Part shown: one piece after another, positions 28,804 to 41,033 of the stretch
How the letters are laid out: each line of letters starts with the position of its first letter
Position numbering within the stretch: the first letter of the stretch is position 1
Assembly (NCBI GenBank): GCA_030691385.1
Contig: JAUYEI010000018.1
Coordinates: 62,001-126,000 of the forward strand
Length of the DNA: 64,000 nucleotides
DNA from: Azonexus sp.
Lineage (GTDB): Bacteria; Pseudomonadota; Gammaproteobacteria; Burkholderiales; Rhodocyclaceae
Reading direction: 5' to 3'
Translations under genes and position numbers: made by a program
The notes under the pieces: model-generated
Told to the model about the DNA's origin: nothing
Databases searched by the model: none
What the model saw: the letters and a program-made list of their open reading frames with translations, nothing else

Positions 28804-29409
28804 ATGCAATTTGAAATCATCGCCCAAGCGCGTACGCTGCAGGGAACGGGTGCGAGCCGCCGCCTGCGTCGCGCTGGCACCGTCCCGGGTATTGTTTACG
28901 GTGGCGAAGCCGCCCCGCAAGCCATCGAAGTTGCCCACAACGACCTGCTGCTCAAGCTGAAGAAGGAAGCCTTCCATTCTTCCGTCGTCAACCTCGTCGT
29001 TGATGGCCAGAAGGAACAAGTCCTGCTGCGCGATTACCAGATGCACGCCTACCGTCCGCTGGTTCTGCATATCGACTTCCAGCGCGTTGACGCGACGCAC
29101 GAACTGCACATCAAGGTGCCGCTGCACTTCATCAACGAGGAAATCGCCCCGGGCGTCAAGCTCAACGGCGGTCTGGTCAATCACGTCATCACCGAAGTCG
29201 ACGTGCATTGCCTGGCCAAGGATCTGCCCGAGTTCATCGAAGTCGACCTGGCTGCACTGAAGATCGGCGACAGCATCCACCTCTCCCAGCTCAAGCTGCC
29301 GAACGGCGTCAAGCTGATGCCCCACGCTACTGACGACGTTGTCGTCGGCATCGTCGGCAAGGGTGGTTCCTCCGAAGAAGCCGCTGAAGGCGAAGCGGCT
29401 GCCCAGTAA
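28804..29409 (+). CDS. rplY: 50S ribosomal protein L25/general stress protein Ctc
   Basis: 5S rRNA-binding ribosomal protein, long TL5/Ctc form (201 residues). The N-terminal domain includes [21 protein letters not shown] and [23 protein letters not shown]; the C-terminal beta domain is followed by an acidic Ala/Glu-rich tail. GGAG lies 8 bp before the ATG. The order prs-rplY-pth-ychF is conserved. A terminator follows. Confidence 0.97.
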   Translation: MQFEIIAQARTLQGTGASRRLRRAGTVPGIVYGGEAAPQAIEVAHNDLLLKLKKEAFHSSVVNLVVDGQKEQVLLRDYQMHAYRPLVLHIDFQRVDATHELHIKVPLHFINEEIAPGVKLNGGLVNHVITEVDVHCLAKDLPEFIEVDLAALKIGDSIHLSQLKLPNGVKLMPHATDDVVVGIVGKGGSSEEAAEGEAAAQ

Positions 29410-29430
29410 TTTCCGGCGCCCTGCAGTCAT

Positions 29431-29465
29431 AGCCGCCGCTGGCATCATGCCGCCGGCGGCTTTTT
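29431..29465 (+). terminator. Rho-independent terminator after rplY
   Basis: AGCCGCCG pairs with CGGCGGCT across a short loop and is followed by TTTTT, between rplY and pth. Confidence 0.85.
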
Positions 29466-29479
29466 CGCACTTATAGCCC

Positions 29480-30058
29480 ATGAACCCACCTCGCCTGATC
29501 GTCGGCCTCGGCAACCCCGGCCCGGAATATGAAGCGACCCGACACAATGTCGGCTTCTGGTTTGTCGACCATCTGGCCGACAAGCTCAAGGCATCGCTCA
29601 CCCCGCAGGCCAAGTTCTACGGCAAGGCGGCACGTATCGGCGAAACCTGGCTGCTGCAGCCGAGCACCTTCATGAACCGTTCGGGTCAGTCGGTGGCGGC
29701 GCTGGCCAATTTCTACAAGATTCCCCCGGCAGAGATTCTCGTCATCCACGACGAGCTCGACCTGCCACCCGGCGGCATTCGCCTCAAGCAGGGCGGCGGC
29801 AACGGCGGCCACAACGGATTGAAAGATATCCAGGCCAGACTCGGCACCCCGGATTTCTGGCGCCTGCGCCTTGGCATCGGCCACCCGCGCACGCTTGGAC
29901 TATCCCAGCAGGTTGTCGATTTCGTGCTACACCAGCCGCGCAAGGAAGAACTGCCGGATATCGAACACGCCCTCGCCCGCTGCCTGCTGGCCTGGCCCAA
30001 ACTCGCCGCCGGAGACTTTGCCGGCGCTCAACAACAGTTGCACGGCAAAGCCGTTTAG
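29480..30058 (+). CDS. pth: Peptidyl-tRNA hydrolase
   Basis: Cleaves peptidyl-tRNAs released from stalled ribosomes. It shows [25 protein letters not shown] with the catalytic His, KPSTFMN-type [43 protein letters not shown] and GIGHP. Length is 192 residues. It follows rplY and precedes ychF, as in most proteobacteria. Confidence 0.97.
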   Translation: MNPPRLIVGLGNPGPEYEATRHNVGFWFVDHLADKLKASLTPQAKFYGKAARIGETWLLQPSTFMNRSGQSVAALANFYKIPPAEILVIHDELDLPPGGIRLKQGGGNGGHNGLKDIQARLGTPDFWRLRLGIGHPRTLGLSQQVVDFVLHQPRKEELPDIEHALARCLLAWPKLAAGDFAGAQQQLHGKAV

Positions 30059-30082
30059 TTGGCAAAAACCTAGGAAAAATCC

Positions 30083-31174
<1,092 letters not shown>

Positions 31175-31216
31175 CGTGAAGCATAGAATAAGAGCATATC
31201 CAGTCAGACCGATTCA

Positions 31217-32965
31217 ATGACCCGCACTACCGCAGCAGTCAGTACTCAGGCCCCGCCGGACAAGGATTCCTTGTCCGGAAAACCCTTTTTGCGCGCCTTC
31301 GAGCAGAGCAATGAAGGCATGCTGGTGACGGACGGCCGGTCTCTGATTGTTGCGGTCAATGAAGCCCTGTGTCGCCTGAGCGGTTATTCGCGCGAAGAAC
31401 TGGTCGGGCAGAATCCGCGCATTCTGTCGTCCGGCCGGGCTTCTCCCGAGTTTTATGCTGGCCTGTGGCAGGCGCTGGAGACCCTGGATTACTGGGAAGG
31501 CGAGATCTGGAACAAGCAGAAGGATGGCGCCAACTACCCGCGCCTTCTGAAGATTTCGGTATTGCGCAACGCCGATGGCAGCATCCGGAACCATGTCGCC
31601 AATTACACCGAGATCGACGCCAGCCACGAGGTCGCCGACCGTCTGGCTTACCTGGCTTATCACGATCCGCTGACCAATCTGCCCAACCGGCTGGCCTTCG
31701 AGTCGCAACTGGCGCAATCGCTGCGCAGTTGCGAACGGGAAGGCAAGCAGTTGGCACTGATGCTGATCGACCTCGACAATTTCAAGAACATCAACGACAC
31801 GCTGGGCCATCAAGTCGGCGACCAGTTGCTGCAAAATGTCGCGCTGCGCCTGCGTGAATGCGTGCGCGCCAGCGATCTCGTGGCGCGCATCGGCGGTGAC
31901 GAATTCGTCGTTGTCCTGCCCGACATCGAATCACCACTGACTGCTGCGCGCGTTGCCAGCAAGATTCAAAGCAACCTGGCCGACAGCTACCGGATCGCCG
32001 ATCACGTGCTCTACGCCACGCCGAGTATCGGCATCAGCCTTTATCCGATCGACGGCGGCGACCCCGGCACGCTGTTGCGCAATGCCGACACGGCGATGTA
32101 TCACGCGAAAAGCGCCGGTCGCAACAATCACCAGTTCTACACGGCACGCATGAACGAGGCAGCCGGCGAGCGCCTGGCCATGGAAAACGAGCTGCGCCAG
32201 GCGATCGCCGCCATTTCACCGGCGAGCAGCGAGTTTTCGCTGCACTTCCAGCCGCAGGTCGAGACGGTCAGCGCTCGCGTCCTCGGCGTCGAGGCCCTGC
32301 TGCGCTGGAACAACCCGAAACTCGGTCTGGTCTCGCCGCTGCGCTTCATCACCATTGCCGAAGAAACCGGGCTGATCCAGCCGCTCGGCGACTGGGTGAT
32401 CTGGGAAACCTGCCGGCTGATCCGCCTCATGAAACAGCAAGGCATCGCCGGCATTCGCGTCGCCATCAACATCTCGGCGCAGCAACTACGCCACGAAAAC
32501 CTGCTGCTCCTCGTCCGTGGCGCGCTGGCCTGCTACGACCTGCTGCCCGAGGACATCGAGCTTGAAGTGACCGAGAGCACGGCCATGGAAAACCCGGAGA
32601 TGACGCTGTCCATCCTCGACCAGCTAGCCGCCATGGGCATCGTGCTGGCCATCGACGATTTCGGCACCGGCTATTCCTCGCTGGCTTACCTCAAGCATCT
32701 GCCGATCAAGCGCCTCAAGCTCGACCGCTCGTTCGTCAAGGACATCGAGACCGATGCCAACGATGCCGCCATCTGTACCGCGACCATCGCCCTGGGCCAC
32801 AGCCTGGGTCTCGAGCTGGTCGCCGAGGGTGTCGAAACCGAGGCCCAGCGCGACTTTCTCTCCGGGCTGGGCTGCGATTTCCTGCAAGGCTACCTGTTCA
32901 GCCGGCCGATGCCTTTCGACGACACGGTGGCCTACCTCAAGGCCCACCTCGCCGCTAACGGATGA
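31217..32965 (+). CDS. PAS-GGDEF-EAL cyclic-di-GMP signalling protein
   Basis: A 582-residue soluble protein. A PAS domain (about 25-140; EGMLVTDGRSLIVAVNEALCRLSGYSREELVGQNPRIL) precedes GGDEF, whose catalytic motif GGDEF (226-230) is intact. An inhibitory RxxD site (RASD) lies five residues before it. The EAL domain has EALLR at about 359 and keeps INIS, ELEVTES, DDFGTGYSS, KRLKLDRSF and AEGVETEAQ, so both synthesis and hydrolysis of c-di-GMP are possible. No membrane span is seen. It lies 42 bp after ychF, perhaps with its own promoter. Confidence 0.93.
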   Translation: MTRTTAAVSTQAPPDKDSLSGKPFLRAFEQSNEGMLVTDGRSLIVAVNEALCRLSGYSREELVGQNPRILSSGRASPEFYAGLWQALETLDYWEGEIWNKQKDGANYPRLLKISVLRNADGSIRNHVANYTEIDASHEVADRLAYLAYHDPLTNLPNRLAFESQLAQSLRSCEREGKQLALMLIDLDNFKNINDTLGHQVGDQLLQNVALRLRECVRASDLVARIGGDEFVVVLPDIESPLTAARVASKIQSNLADSYRIADHVLYATPSIGISLYPIDGGDPGTLLRNADTAMYHAKSAGRNNHQFYTARMNEAAGERLAMENELRQAIAAISPASSEFSLHFQPQVETVSARVLGVEALLRWNNPKLGLVSPLRFITIAEETGLIQPLGDWVIWETCRLIRLMKQQGIAGIRVAINISAQQLRHENLLLLVRGALACYDLLPEDIELEVTESTAMENPEMTLSILDQLAAMGIVLAIDDFGTGYSSLAYLKHLPIKRLKLDRSFVKDIETDANDAAICTATIALGHSLGLELVAEGVETEAQRDFLSGLGCDFLQGYLFSRPMPFDDTVAYLKAHLAANG

Positions 32966-33099
32966 CCTTGCGCCACTCGTCTTCGAAGGTCCGCACCAAT
33001 ACCTGATCCTTGAAACTGAGGAGGGCATGCCGCATGGGCAGCGATCTTACTCGACATGGCGGGAACGGCTTGCCGAGAGCAAGGTCAGACCGGCATCGC

Positions 33100-33134
33100 C
33101 ATTTCATTTTTGGCCATTTTTTCCGGTTGACCGT
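33100..33134 (-). repeat. 35-bp dispersed motif, copy E (strong)
   Basis: Minus strand: core ACGGTCAACCGG (perfect), AAAAAA, TGGCC, AAAAATGAAATG. It is the best match to the consensus in the window. The first two bases of the proposed GTG start of the YceI gene lie at its end. Confidence 0.9.
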
Positions 33135-33690
33135 GAGAATCCTCCCCGCCCTGCTTTTTGCCGCCTGTCTGCCCCTGGCCAACGCCGCCGAATACGTCAT
33201 CGACCCGGCGCACACCTATGCCAGCTTCGAAATCGACCATCTCGGCTTTTCGACGCAACGCGGCCAGTTCAACAGCAGCAGCGGCATCGTCGAATTCGAC
33301 GCGGAGGAAAAAACCGGGCGCATCGACATCAGCATCGAAACCGCCTCGCTCGACACCGGTTTTGAATTGCGCGACGACGTGCTGCGCGGTGACGACTGGT
33401 TCAAGGCCAGAGACTTCCCCTACATTTTCTTTCGCAGCCAGAAGCTCATTTTCAGCGAAGAAAAACTCAGCGCCGTTGAGGGCTCGCTCGTCATGCTCGG
33501 CGAAAGCCGGCCGCTGCGCCTCGAGGTCACGCGCTTCAAATGCGGGCTCAACGTCGCCAGCCGCCAGCGGGGCTGCGGAGCCGACGCCGTCGGCGTCCTG
33601 CGCCGTTCCGAATTCGGCCTGAGCAACGGCATCCCCTTCATCGGCGACGAAGTCCGCCTGCGCGTCCAGGTCGAAGCCTATCTGCCCTGA
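33133..33690 (+). CDS. YceI-family periplasmic protein
   Basis: Lipocalin-like protein of the YceI family, which bind long isoprenoid chains. The signal peptide RILPALLFAACLPLANA precedes EYVIDPAHTYASFEIDHLGFSTQRGQFNSSSGIVEFD, the family signature. Length is 185 residues. I chose GTG at 33133 because it opens directly on the signal peptide; there is no clear ribosome binding site since motif copy E occupies the leader. The 167-bp gap upstream (32966-33132) has only a minus-strand fragment ending LSFKDQVLVRTFEDEWRKVIR that I cannot identify. Confidence 0.9.
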   Translation: MRILPALLFAACLPLANAAEYVIDPAHTYASFEIDHLGFSTQRGQFNSSSGIVEFDAEEKTGRIDISIETASLDTGFELRDDVLRGDDWFKARDFPYIFFRSQKLIFSEEKLSAVEGSLVMLGESRPLRLEVTRFKCGLNVASRQRGCGADAVGVLRRSEFGLSNGIPFIGDEVRLRVQVEAYLP

Positions 33691-33792
33691 GTTTCCTCGC
33701 CACCAGGGCGCCCGCCGACGCACTAAAGTCATGTGCTAATCCCCTGTTTCTGCGAAAATAGCCCCCCCCTTTTGCTGTTCCCGGACACCCCA

Positions 33793-34914
33793 ATGCCACC
33801 CCATCCCGCCATCGCCAGCACCGCCGAGATCGTCGCCGAACTCAAGGCCGGTCGCATGGTCATCCTGGTCGATGAAGAAGACCGCGAAAACGAGGGCGAC
33901 CTCGTCATGGCCGCCCAACACATCACGCCCGAGGCGATCAATTTCATGGCCAAATTCGGCCGTGGCCTGATCTGCCTGACCCTGACCGAAGCCCGCTGCA
34001 AGAAGCTCGGCCTGGCCCAGATGGCGACCAACAACAAGACCCAGTACGGCACCGCCTTCACCGTCTCGATCGAAGCGGCCGAAGGCGTCACCACCGGCAT
34101 CTCCGCCGCCGACCGGGCGCGCACCATCCAGGTCGCCGTCGCCAAGAACACGACCATCGACGACATCGTCCAGCCCGGCCACGTCTTCCCGATCACCGCC
34201 CGCGAAGGCGGCGTGCTGGTCCGCGCCGGCCACACCGAAGCCGGCTGCGACCTCGCCGGCATGGCCGGTCTGGAGCCGTCCTCGGTGATCTGCGAAATCA
34301 TGAACGACGACGGCACCATGGCCCGCCTGCCCGAGCTCATGGAATTCGCCAAGGAACATGGCCTCAAGATCGGCACCATTGCCGACCTCATCCACTACCG
34401 CGCCGCCTCCGAAACGCTGGTCAAGCGCGTCACGAGCAAGACGATCAGCACCGCCCACGGCGAATTCACCATGCACGCCTATGTCGACCAGGCGAGCGGC
34501 GCCACGCATCTGGCGCTGGTCAAGGGCAGCATCCCGGCCGGCGACGAAACGCTGGTTCGCGTTCACGAACCGCTCTCCGTCCTCGATTTCCTCGACCCGG
34601 CCAGCAAGCGCCAGTCCTTCTCGATCGAGGAGGCTCAAGTGGCCATGGCCAAATTCGGCCACGGCGTCATCGTCCTCATGCACCGCCCGGAAGACGGCGA
34701 AGCCCTGCTCGCCCGCCTGACCGGCACGATTGACGCAAAATCGCCGAGCACTCCGGTCAAATGGGACCCGCGCACCTACGGCATCGGCGCCCAGATCCTG
34801 CGCGATGTCGGCGTTTCCAAGATGCGCCTGCTCTCCAGCCCGCGCAAGATGCCCTCCATGACCGGCTTTGGCCTCGAAGTCACCGGTTTCGTCACCACGC
34901 CAGCGGAGTTGTAA
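33793..34914 (+). CDS. ribB: 3,4-dihydroxy-2-butanone 4-phosphate synthase with degenerate GTP cyclohydrolase II domain (RibBX type)
   Basis: Riboflavin synthesis enzyme. Residues about 10-210 are RibB: VDEEDRENEGDLVMAAQ, FGRGLICLTLTEARC, PGHVFPITAREGGVLVRAGHTEAGCDLAGMAG. The C-terminal 160 residues have the RibA fold but lack the zinc-binding cysteines (normally in a TGDVFGSxRCDCG-type stretch), so GTP cyclohydrolase II activity is unlikely; a separate ribA would be needed. The ATG at 33793 is preceded by a C8 tract. No FMN riboswitch is visible in the 102-bp leader. ribH follows 3 bp later. Confidence 0.93.
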   Translation: MPPHPAIASTAEIVAELKAGRMVILVDEEDRENEGDLVMAAQHITPEAINFMAKFGRGLICLTLTEARCKKLGLAQMATNNKTQYGTAFTVSIEAAEGVTTGISAADRARTIQVAVAKNTTIDDIVQPGHVFPITAREGGVLVRAGHTEAGCDLAGMAGLEPSSVICEIMNDDGTMARLPELMEFAKEHGLKIGTIADLIHYRAASETLVKRVTSKTISTAHGEFTMHAYVDQASGATHLALVKGSIPAGDETLVRVHEPLSVLDFLDPASKRQSFSIEEAQVAMAKFGHGVIVLMHRPEDGEALLARLTGTIDAKSPSTPVKWDPRTYGIGAQILRDVGVSKMRLLSSPRKMPSMTGFGLEVTGFVTTPAEL

Positions 34915-34917
34915 GCC

Positions 34918-35391
34918 ATGTCCCGTTTCGACAACATCTTTGAATACGACAACAACCTGAACGGCGCCGGCCTGAAAGTCGGCATCGTCATGAGCCGCTT
35001 CAACCTGCCGGTCTGCGAAGCCCTGCTCTCGTCCTGCGTCACCGAACTCAAGCGACTCGGCGTCGCCGATGCCGACATGACCATCGCCAACGTCCCCGGC
35101 GCACTGGAAATCCCGCTCGTCCTGCAGACCATGGCGCAGAGCGGCAGCTTCGACGCGCTGGTCGCCCTCGGCGCGGTCATTCGCGGCGACACCTACCACT
35201 TCGAAGTGGTCTCCAACGACGCCTGCCGCGCCATCATGGAAGTCCAGCTCGACACCGGCGTGCCCATCGCCAACGGCATCCTGACCTGCGACACCGACGA
35301 ACAGGCCGAAATCCGCACGCAAACCAAGGGCAGTGATTGCGCCCGGGCTGCCGTCGAAATGGCCAACCTTCAGAAAGCCCTGCTCCAATGA
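34918..35391 (+). CDS. ribH: 6,7-dimethyl-8-ribityllumazine synthase
   Basis: Condenses the RibB product with the pyrimidine intermediate to form lumazine. It shows [61 protein letters not shown] and [16 protein letters not shown]. Length is 157 residues. It overlaps nusB by ATGA within the ribB-ribH-nusB-thiL-pgpA cluster. Confidence 0.98.
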   Translation: MSRFDNIFEYDNNLNGAGLKVGIVMSRFNLPVCEALLSSCVTELKRLGVADADMTIANVPGALEIPLVLQTMAQSGSFDALVALGAVIRGDTYHFEVVSNDACRAIMEVQLDTGVPIANGILTCDTDEQAEIRTQTKGSDCARAAVEMANLQKALLQ

Positions 35392-35876
35392 CCACCCTCC
35401 TCAGCGATAGCGAACACCCCCATGACGTCGCGGCGCCGCCCAGGTCGGCCCGCCGTCGCTCCCGTGAATTCGTCCTGCAAGGCCTCTACCAGTGGCGCGT
35501 CGGCGGTGCCGACGAGGCCGCCATCGAAGCCTACGCCCCGGAAATGGAGGGCTTTGCCAAGGCTGATCGCGAATTTTTCGTCGGCTCCCTGCGCGGCGTC
35601 ATCGGCCAGAGCGCAACGCTGATCGAACAGATTTCCAAACACATCGACCGCCCGTTCACCGAACTGTCGCCGGTCGAAGCCTGCATCCTGATGATGGGCA
35701 GCTTCGAGATGATCAACCATCCCGAAACCCCCTACCGCGTCATCATCAACGAGGCCATCGAACTGGCCAAATCCTTCGGCGGCACTGACGGCCACAAGTA
35801 CGTCAATGGCGTGCTCGACAAGATCGCCGCCCTCGTTCGCGCCGACGAGGTCGCGGCCCGCAAGCAGGGCAAGTAA
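35388..35876 (+). CDS. nusB: Transcription antitermination factor NusB
   Basis: All-helical RNA-binding factor for rRNA antitermination with NusE. It shows [47 protein letters not shown] and [32 protein letters not shown]. Length is 162 residues with a short variable N-terminal extension. It is coupled to ribH and lies 4 bp before thiL. Confidence 0.97.
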   Translation: MTTLLSDSEHPHDVAAPPRSARRRSREFVLQGLYQWRVGGADEAAIEAYAPEMEGFAKADREFFVGSLRGVIGQSATLIEQISKHIDRPFTELSPVEACILMMGSFEMINHPETPYRVIINEAIELAKSFGGTDGHKYVNGVLDKIAALVRADEVAARKQGK

Positions 35877-35880
35877 TCCG

Positions 35881-36858
35881 ATGCCGGGCGAATTCGACCT
35901 GATCGACAAATATTTCGCCCGGCCCACCCCGTCGGCCGTCCTCGGCCCCGGCGACGACTGCGCGCTGGTCGCGCCGACGCCGGGCAGGCAACTGGCGGTG
36001 ACCACCGACATGCTGGTCGCCGGCACCCATTTCCTGCCCGACACCAATCCGAAGAACCTCGGCTGGAAAGCGCTGGCCGTCAATATTTCGGACCTCGCCG
36101 CGATGGGTGCCCAGCCTCGCTGGGTCACGCTGGCCGGCGCCTTGCCCGCAGTCGACGAGCCGTGGATCGCCGCCTTCGCCGAAGGCTTCTTCGCCTGCGC
36201 CGCCGAATACGGCGTCGATGTCATCGGTGGCGACACGACCAAAGGGCCGCTCAACGTCTGCGTCACGGCCATCGGCGAAGTCGAACCCGGCCAGGCGCTC
36301 CGCCGTGACGGCGCCCAGCCCGGCGACCAGATCTGGGTCTCCGGCCGCCCCGGTCTGGCCAGCCTGGGCCTGGCCTACCTGCAGGACAAGGTCAAGCTGC
36401 CCGAACCGTGGCCCCGCCTGTGCGTCGGCGCCCTCGAAAAGCCCCGCCCGCGTGTCGCCCTTGGTCTCGCCCTGAACGGCATCGCCAGCGCCGCGATCGA
36501 CGTTTCCGACGGCCTGCTGGCCGATCTCGGCCACATTGCCGAACGTTCCGGCTGCGCCGCCGCCGTCAAGCTCGTCCAGTTGCCGCATTTGCCCAAGGGC
36601 GAGAGCTACGATGCCGACCTCCGGCGCATCGCCCTCGAATGCCAGCTGACCGGCGGCGACGATTACGAGTTGTGCTTTACCGCACCGGGCACGCAAAGCC
36701 TGACCATCGCCAAAATTGCCGCGACACTGGAACTGCCGCTGTGGTGCATCGGCGAGATGGTGGCCGGCCCGACCGGCGAGGTCACCGTCCTCGATCCGGA
36801 CGGCAAGCCCGTCGACTTCGGCCGGAAGGGATACGACCACTTTGGCCAAGCGACCTGA
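35881..36858 (+). CDS. thiL: Thiamine-monophosphate kinase
   Basis: Phosphorylates thiamine monophosphate to the active diphosphate. It shows GPGDDCALV, TTDMLVAGTHFLPDTNPKNLGWKALAVNISDLAAMGAQPRW, GVDVIGGDTTKGP, IDVSDGLLADLGHIAERSG and LTGGDDYELCF. Length is 325 residues. The ATG at 35881 comes four bases after the nusB stop. It overlaps the pgpA start. Confidence 0.97.
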   Translation: MPGEFDLIDKYFARPTPSAVLGPGDDCALVAPTPGRQLAVTTDMLVAGTHFLPDTNPKNLGWKALAVNISDLAAMGAQPRWVTLAGALPAVDEPWIAAFAEGFFACAAEYGVDVIGGDTTKGPLNVCVTAIGEVEPGQALRRDGAQPGDQIWVSGRPGLASLGLAYLQDKVKLPEPWPRLCVGALEKPRPRVALGLALNGIASAAIDVSDGLLADLGHIAERSGCAAAVKLVQLPHLPKGESYDADLRRIALECQLTGGDDYELCFTAPGTQSLTIAKIAATLELPLWCIGEMVAGPTGEVTVLDPDGKPVDFGRKGYDHFGQAT

Positions 36859-37327
36859 CCTCAATTTCCTGATCGCCCACCCGGCGCACTTTTTCGCGCT
36901 GGGCTGTGGCAGCGGGCTGGCCCCGAAGGCGCCGGGCACCTTCGGGACGCTGTTCGCGTGGGCGATGTTCGCCCTCTTTCACCACCATTTTTCCGATTTT
37001 GGCCTGTTTTTCCTGTTGACCGTGGCATACCTCGGCGGCATCTGGTTCATCGACGTCACCGGCCGGGCCATCGGCGACCCTGACCACGGCAGCATTGTCT
37101 GGGACGAGATCGTGCCCTTCTGGCTCATCCTGCTCATGACGCCGCCCACTTTCCTCTGGCAACTGGCCGCCTTCGCGCTGTTCCGCTTTTTCGACATCAC
37201 CAAGCCGCAGCCGGCCCGCTATTTTGACGAACATGTCAAAAACGGCTTTGGCGTCATGGCCGACGACCTTGTCGCCGCCGGCTACACTTTGCTCTGCCTG
37301 GCCCTGCTCAAGATCGTTTTCGCCTGA
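36842..37327 (+). CDS. pgpA: Phosphatidylglycerophosphatase A
   Basis: Membrane phosphatase that makes phosphatidylglycerol. It shows FFALGCGSGLAPKAPGTFGTLFAW, DPDHGSIVWDEIVPFWLIL, FRFFDITKPQPARYFDE and NGFGVMADDLVAAGYTLL, with several membrane spans. Length is 161 residues. The start is taken as TTG at 36842, giving a 17-bp overlap with thiL; no better start fits. Motif copy F lies in the second membrane span, antisense to the coding strand. Confidence 0.95.
   Translation: MAKRPDLNFLIAHPAHFFALGCGSGLAPKAPGTFGTLFAWAMFALFHHHFSDFGLFFLLTVAYLGGIWFIDVTGRAIGDPDHGSIVWDEIVPFWLILLMTPPTFLWQLAAFALFRFFDITKPQPARYFDEHVKNGFGVMADDLVAAGYTLLCLALLKIVFA
36989..37023 (-). repeat. 35-bp dispersed motif, copy F (strong)
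   Basis: Minus strand: core ACGGTCAACAGG (one change), AAAAAC, AGGCC, AAAATCGGAAAA. It lies inside pgpA on the non-coding strand, over codons for F-S-D-F-G-L-F-F-L-L-T-V. Confidence 0.75.
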
Positions 37328-37383
37328 CACGGCAACACCACACAGGCATAGAATAGCCAGCATAACCTGCTCGGAGATTCGCC

Positions 37384-37662
37384 ATGAGTCACAAGCATGC
37401 CCACCTGATGCGCAGCATCTTTCAGGACCCGCCGTCGGCCAACATCCACTGGCGCGAGATCGAATCGCTGCTCCACCACCTCGGCGCCGAGGTCGAACCG
37501 GCACACGGCGCCCGCTACAAGATCACACTCAACAAGGTCGAAGCCTTCCTGCATCACCCGCACAACAGCAGCACCTGCAGCCGGATGGATATCAAGGCCA
37601 TTCGCGAGATGCTGGCCCACGCCGGGGTCACGCTTTCGAAATACGAGGCGGGAGAGGCTTGA
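37384..37662 (+). CDS. HicA-like (YcfA family) small protein, no adjacent HicB
   Basis: A 92-residue protein resembling the HicA/YcfA double-stranded-RNA-binding-like fold: [60 protein letters not shown]. In HicAB toxin-antitoxin systems, HicA is an mRNA interferase paired with HicB; no HicB gene lies on either side. Stand-alone members may have another role. It has its own 56-bp leader after pgpA and ends 10 bp before the large hybrid kinase gene. Confidence 0.8.
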   Translation: MSHKHAHLMRSIFQDPPSANIHWREIESLLHHLGAEVEPAHGARYKITLNKVEAFLHHPHNSSTCSRMDIKAIREMLAHAGVTLSKYEAGEA

Positions 37663-37672
37663 GCCAATCGCG

Positions 37673-40939
<3,267 letters not shown>

Positions 40940-41033
40940 AATTATTTCTCCAGAACGCGCGCAATGCCTTGTCTGAGCGCGCTTGGCGAGGGAGACTAGC
41001 ATTCGTGAATGAAATACGAGGGGAGCGGGAAGC

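Noticed and set aside
33691-33792. FMN riboswitch before ribB
   Set aside because: The leader is too short and lacks the conserved RFN blocks.
33736-35388. 550-residue minus-strand ORF opposite ribB and ribH
   Set aside because: Shadow frame, Gly/Ala/Val/Asp-rich without motifs; it covers two certain genes.
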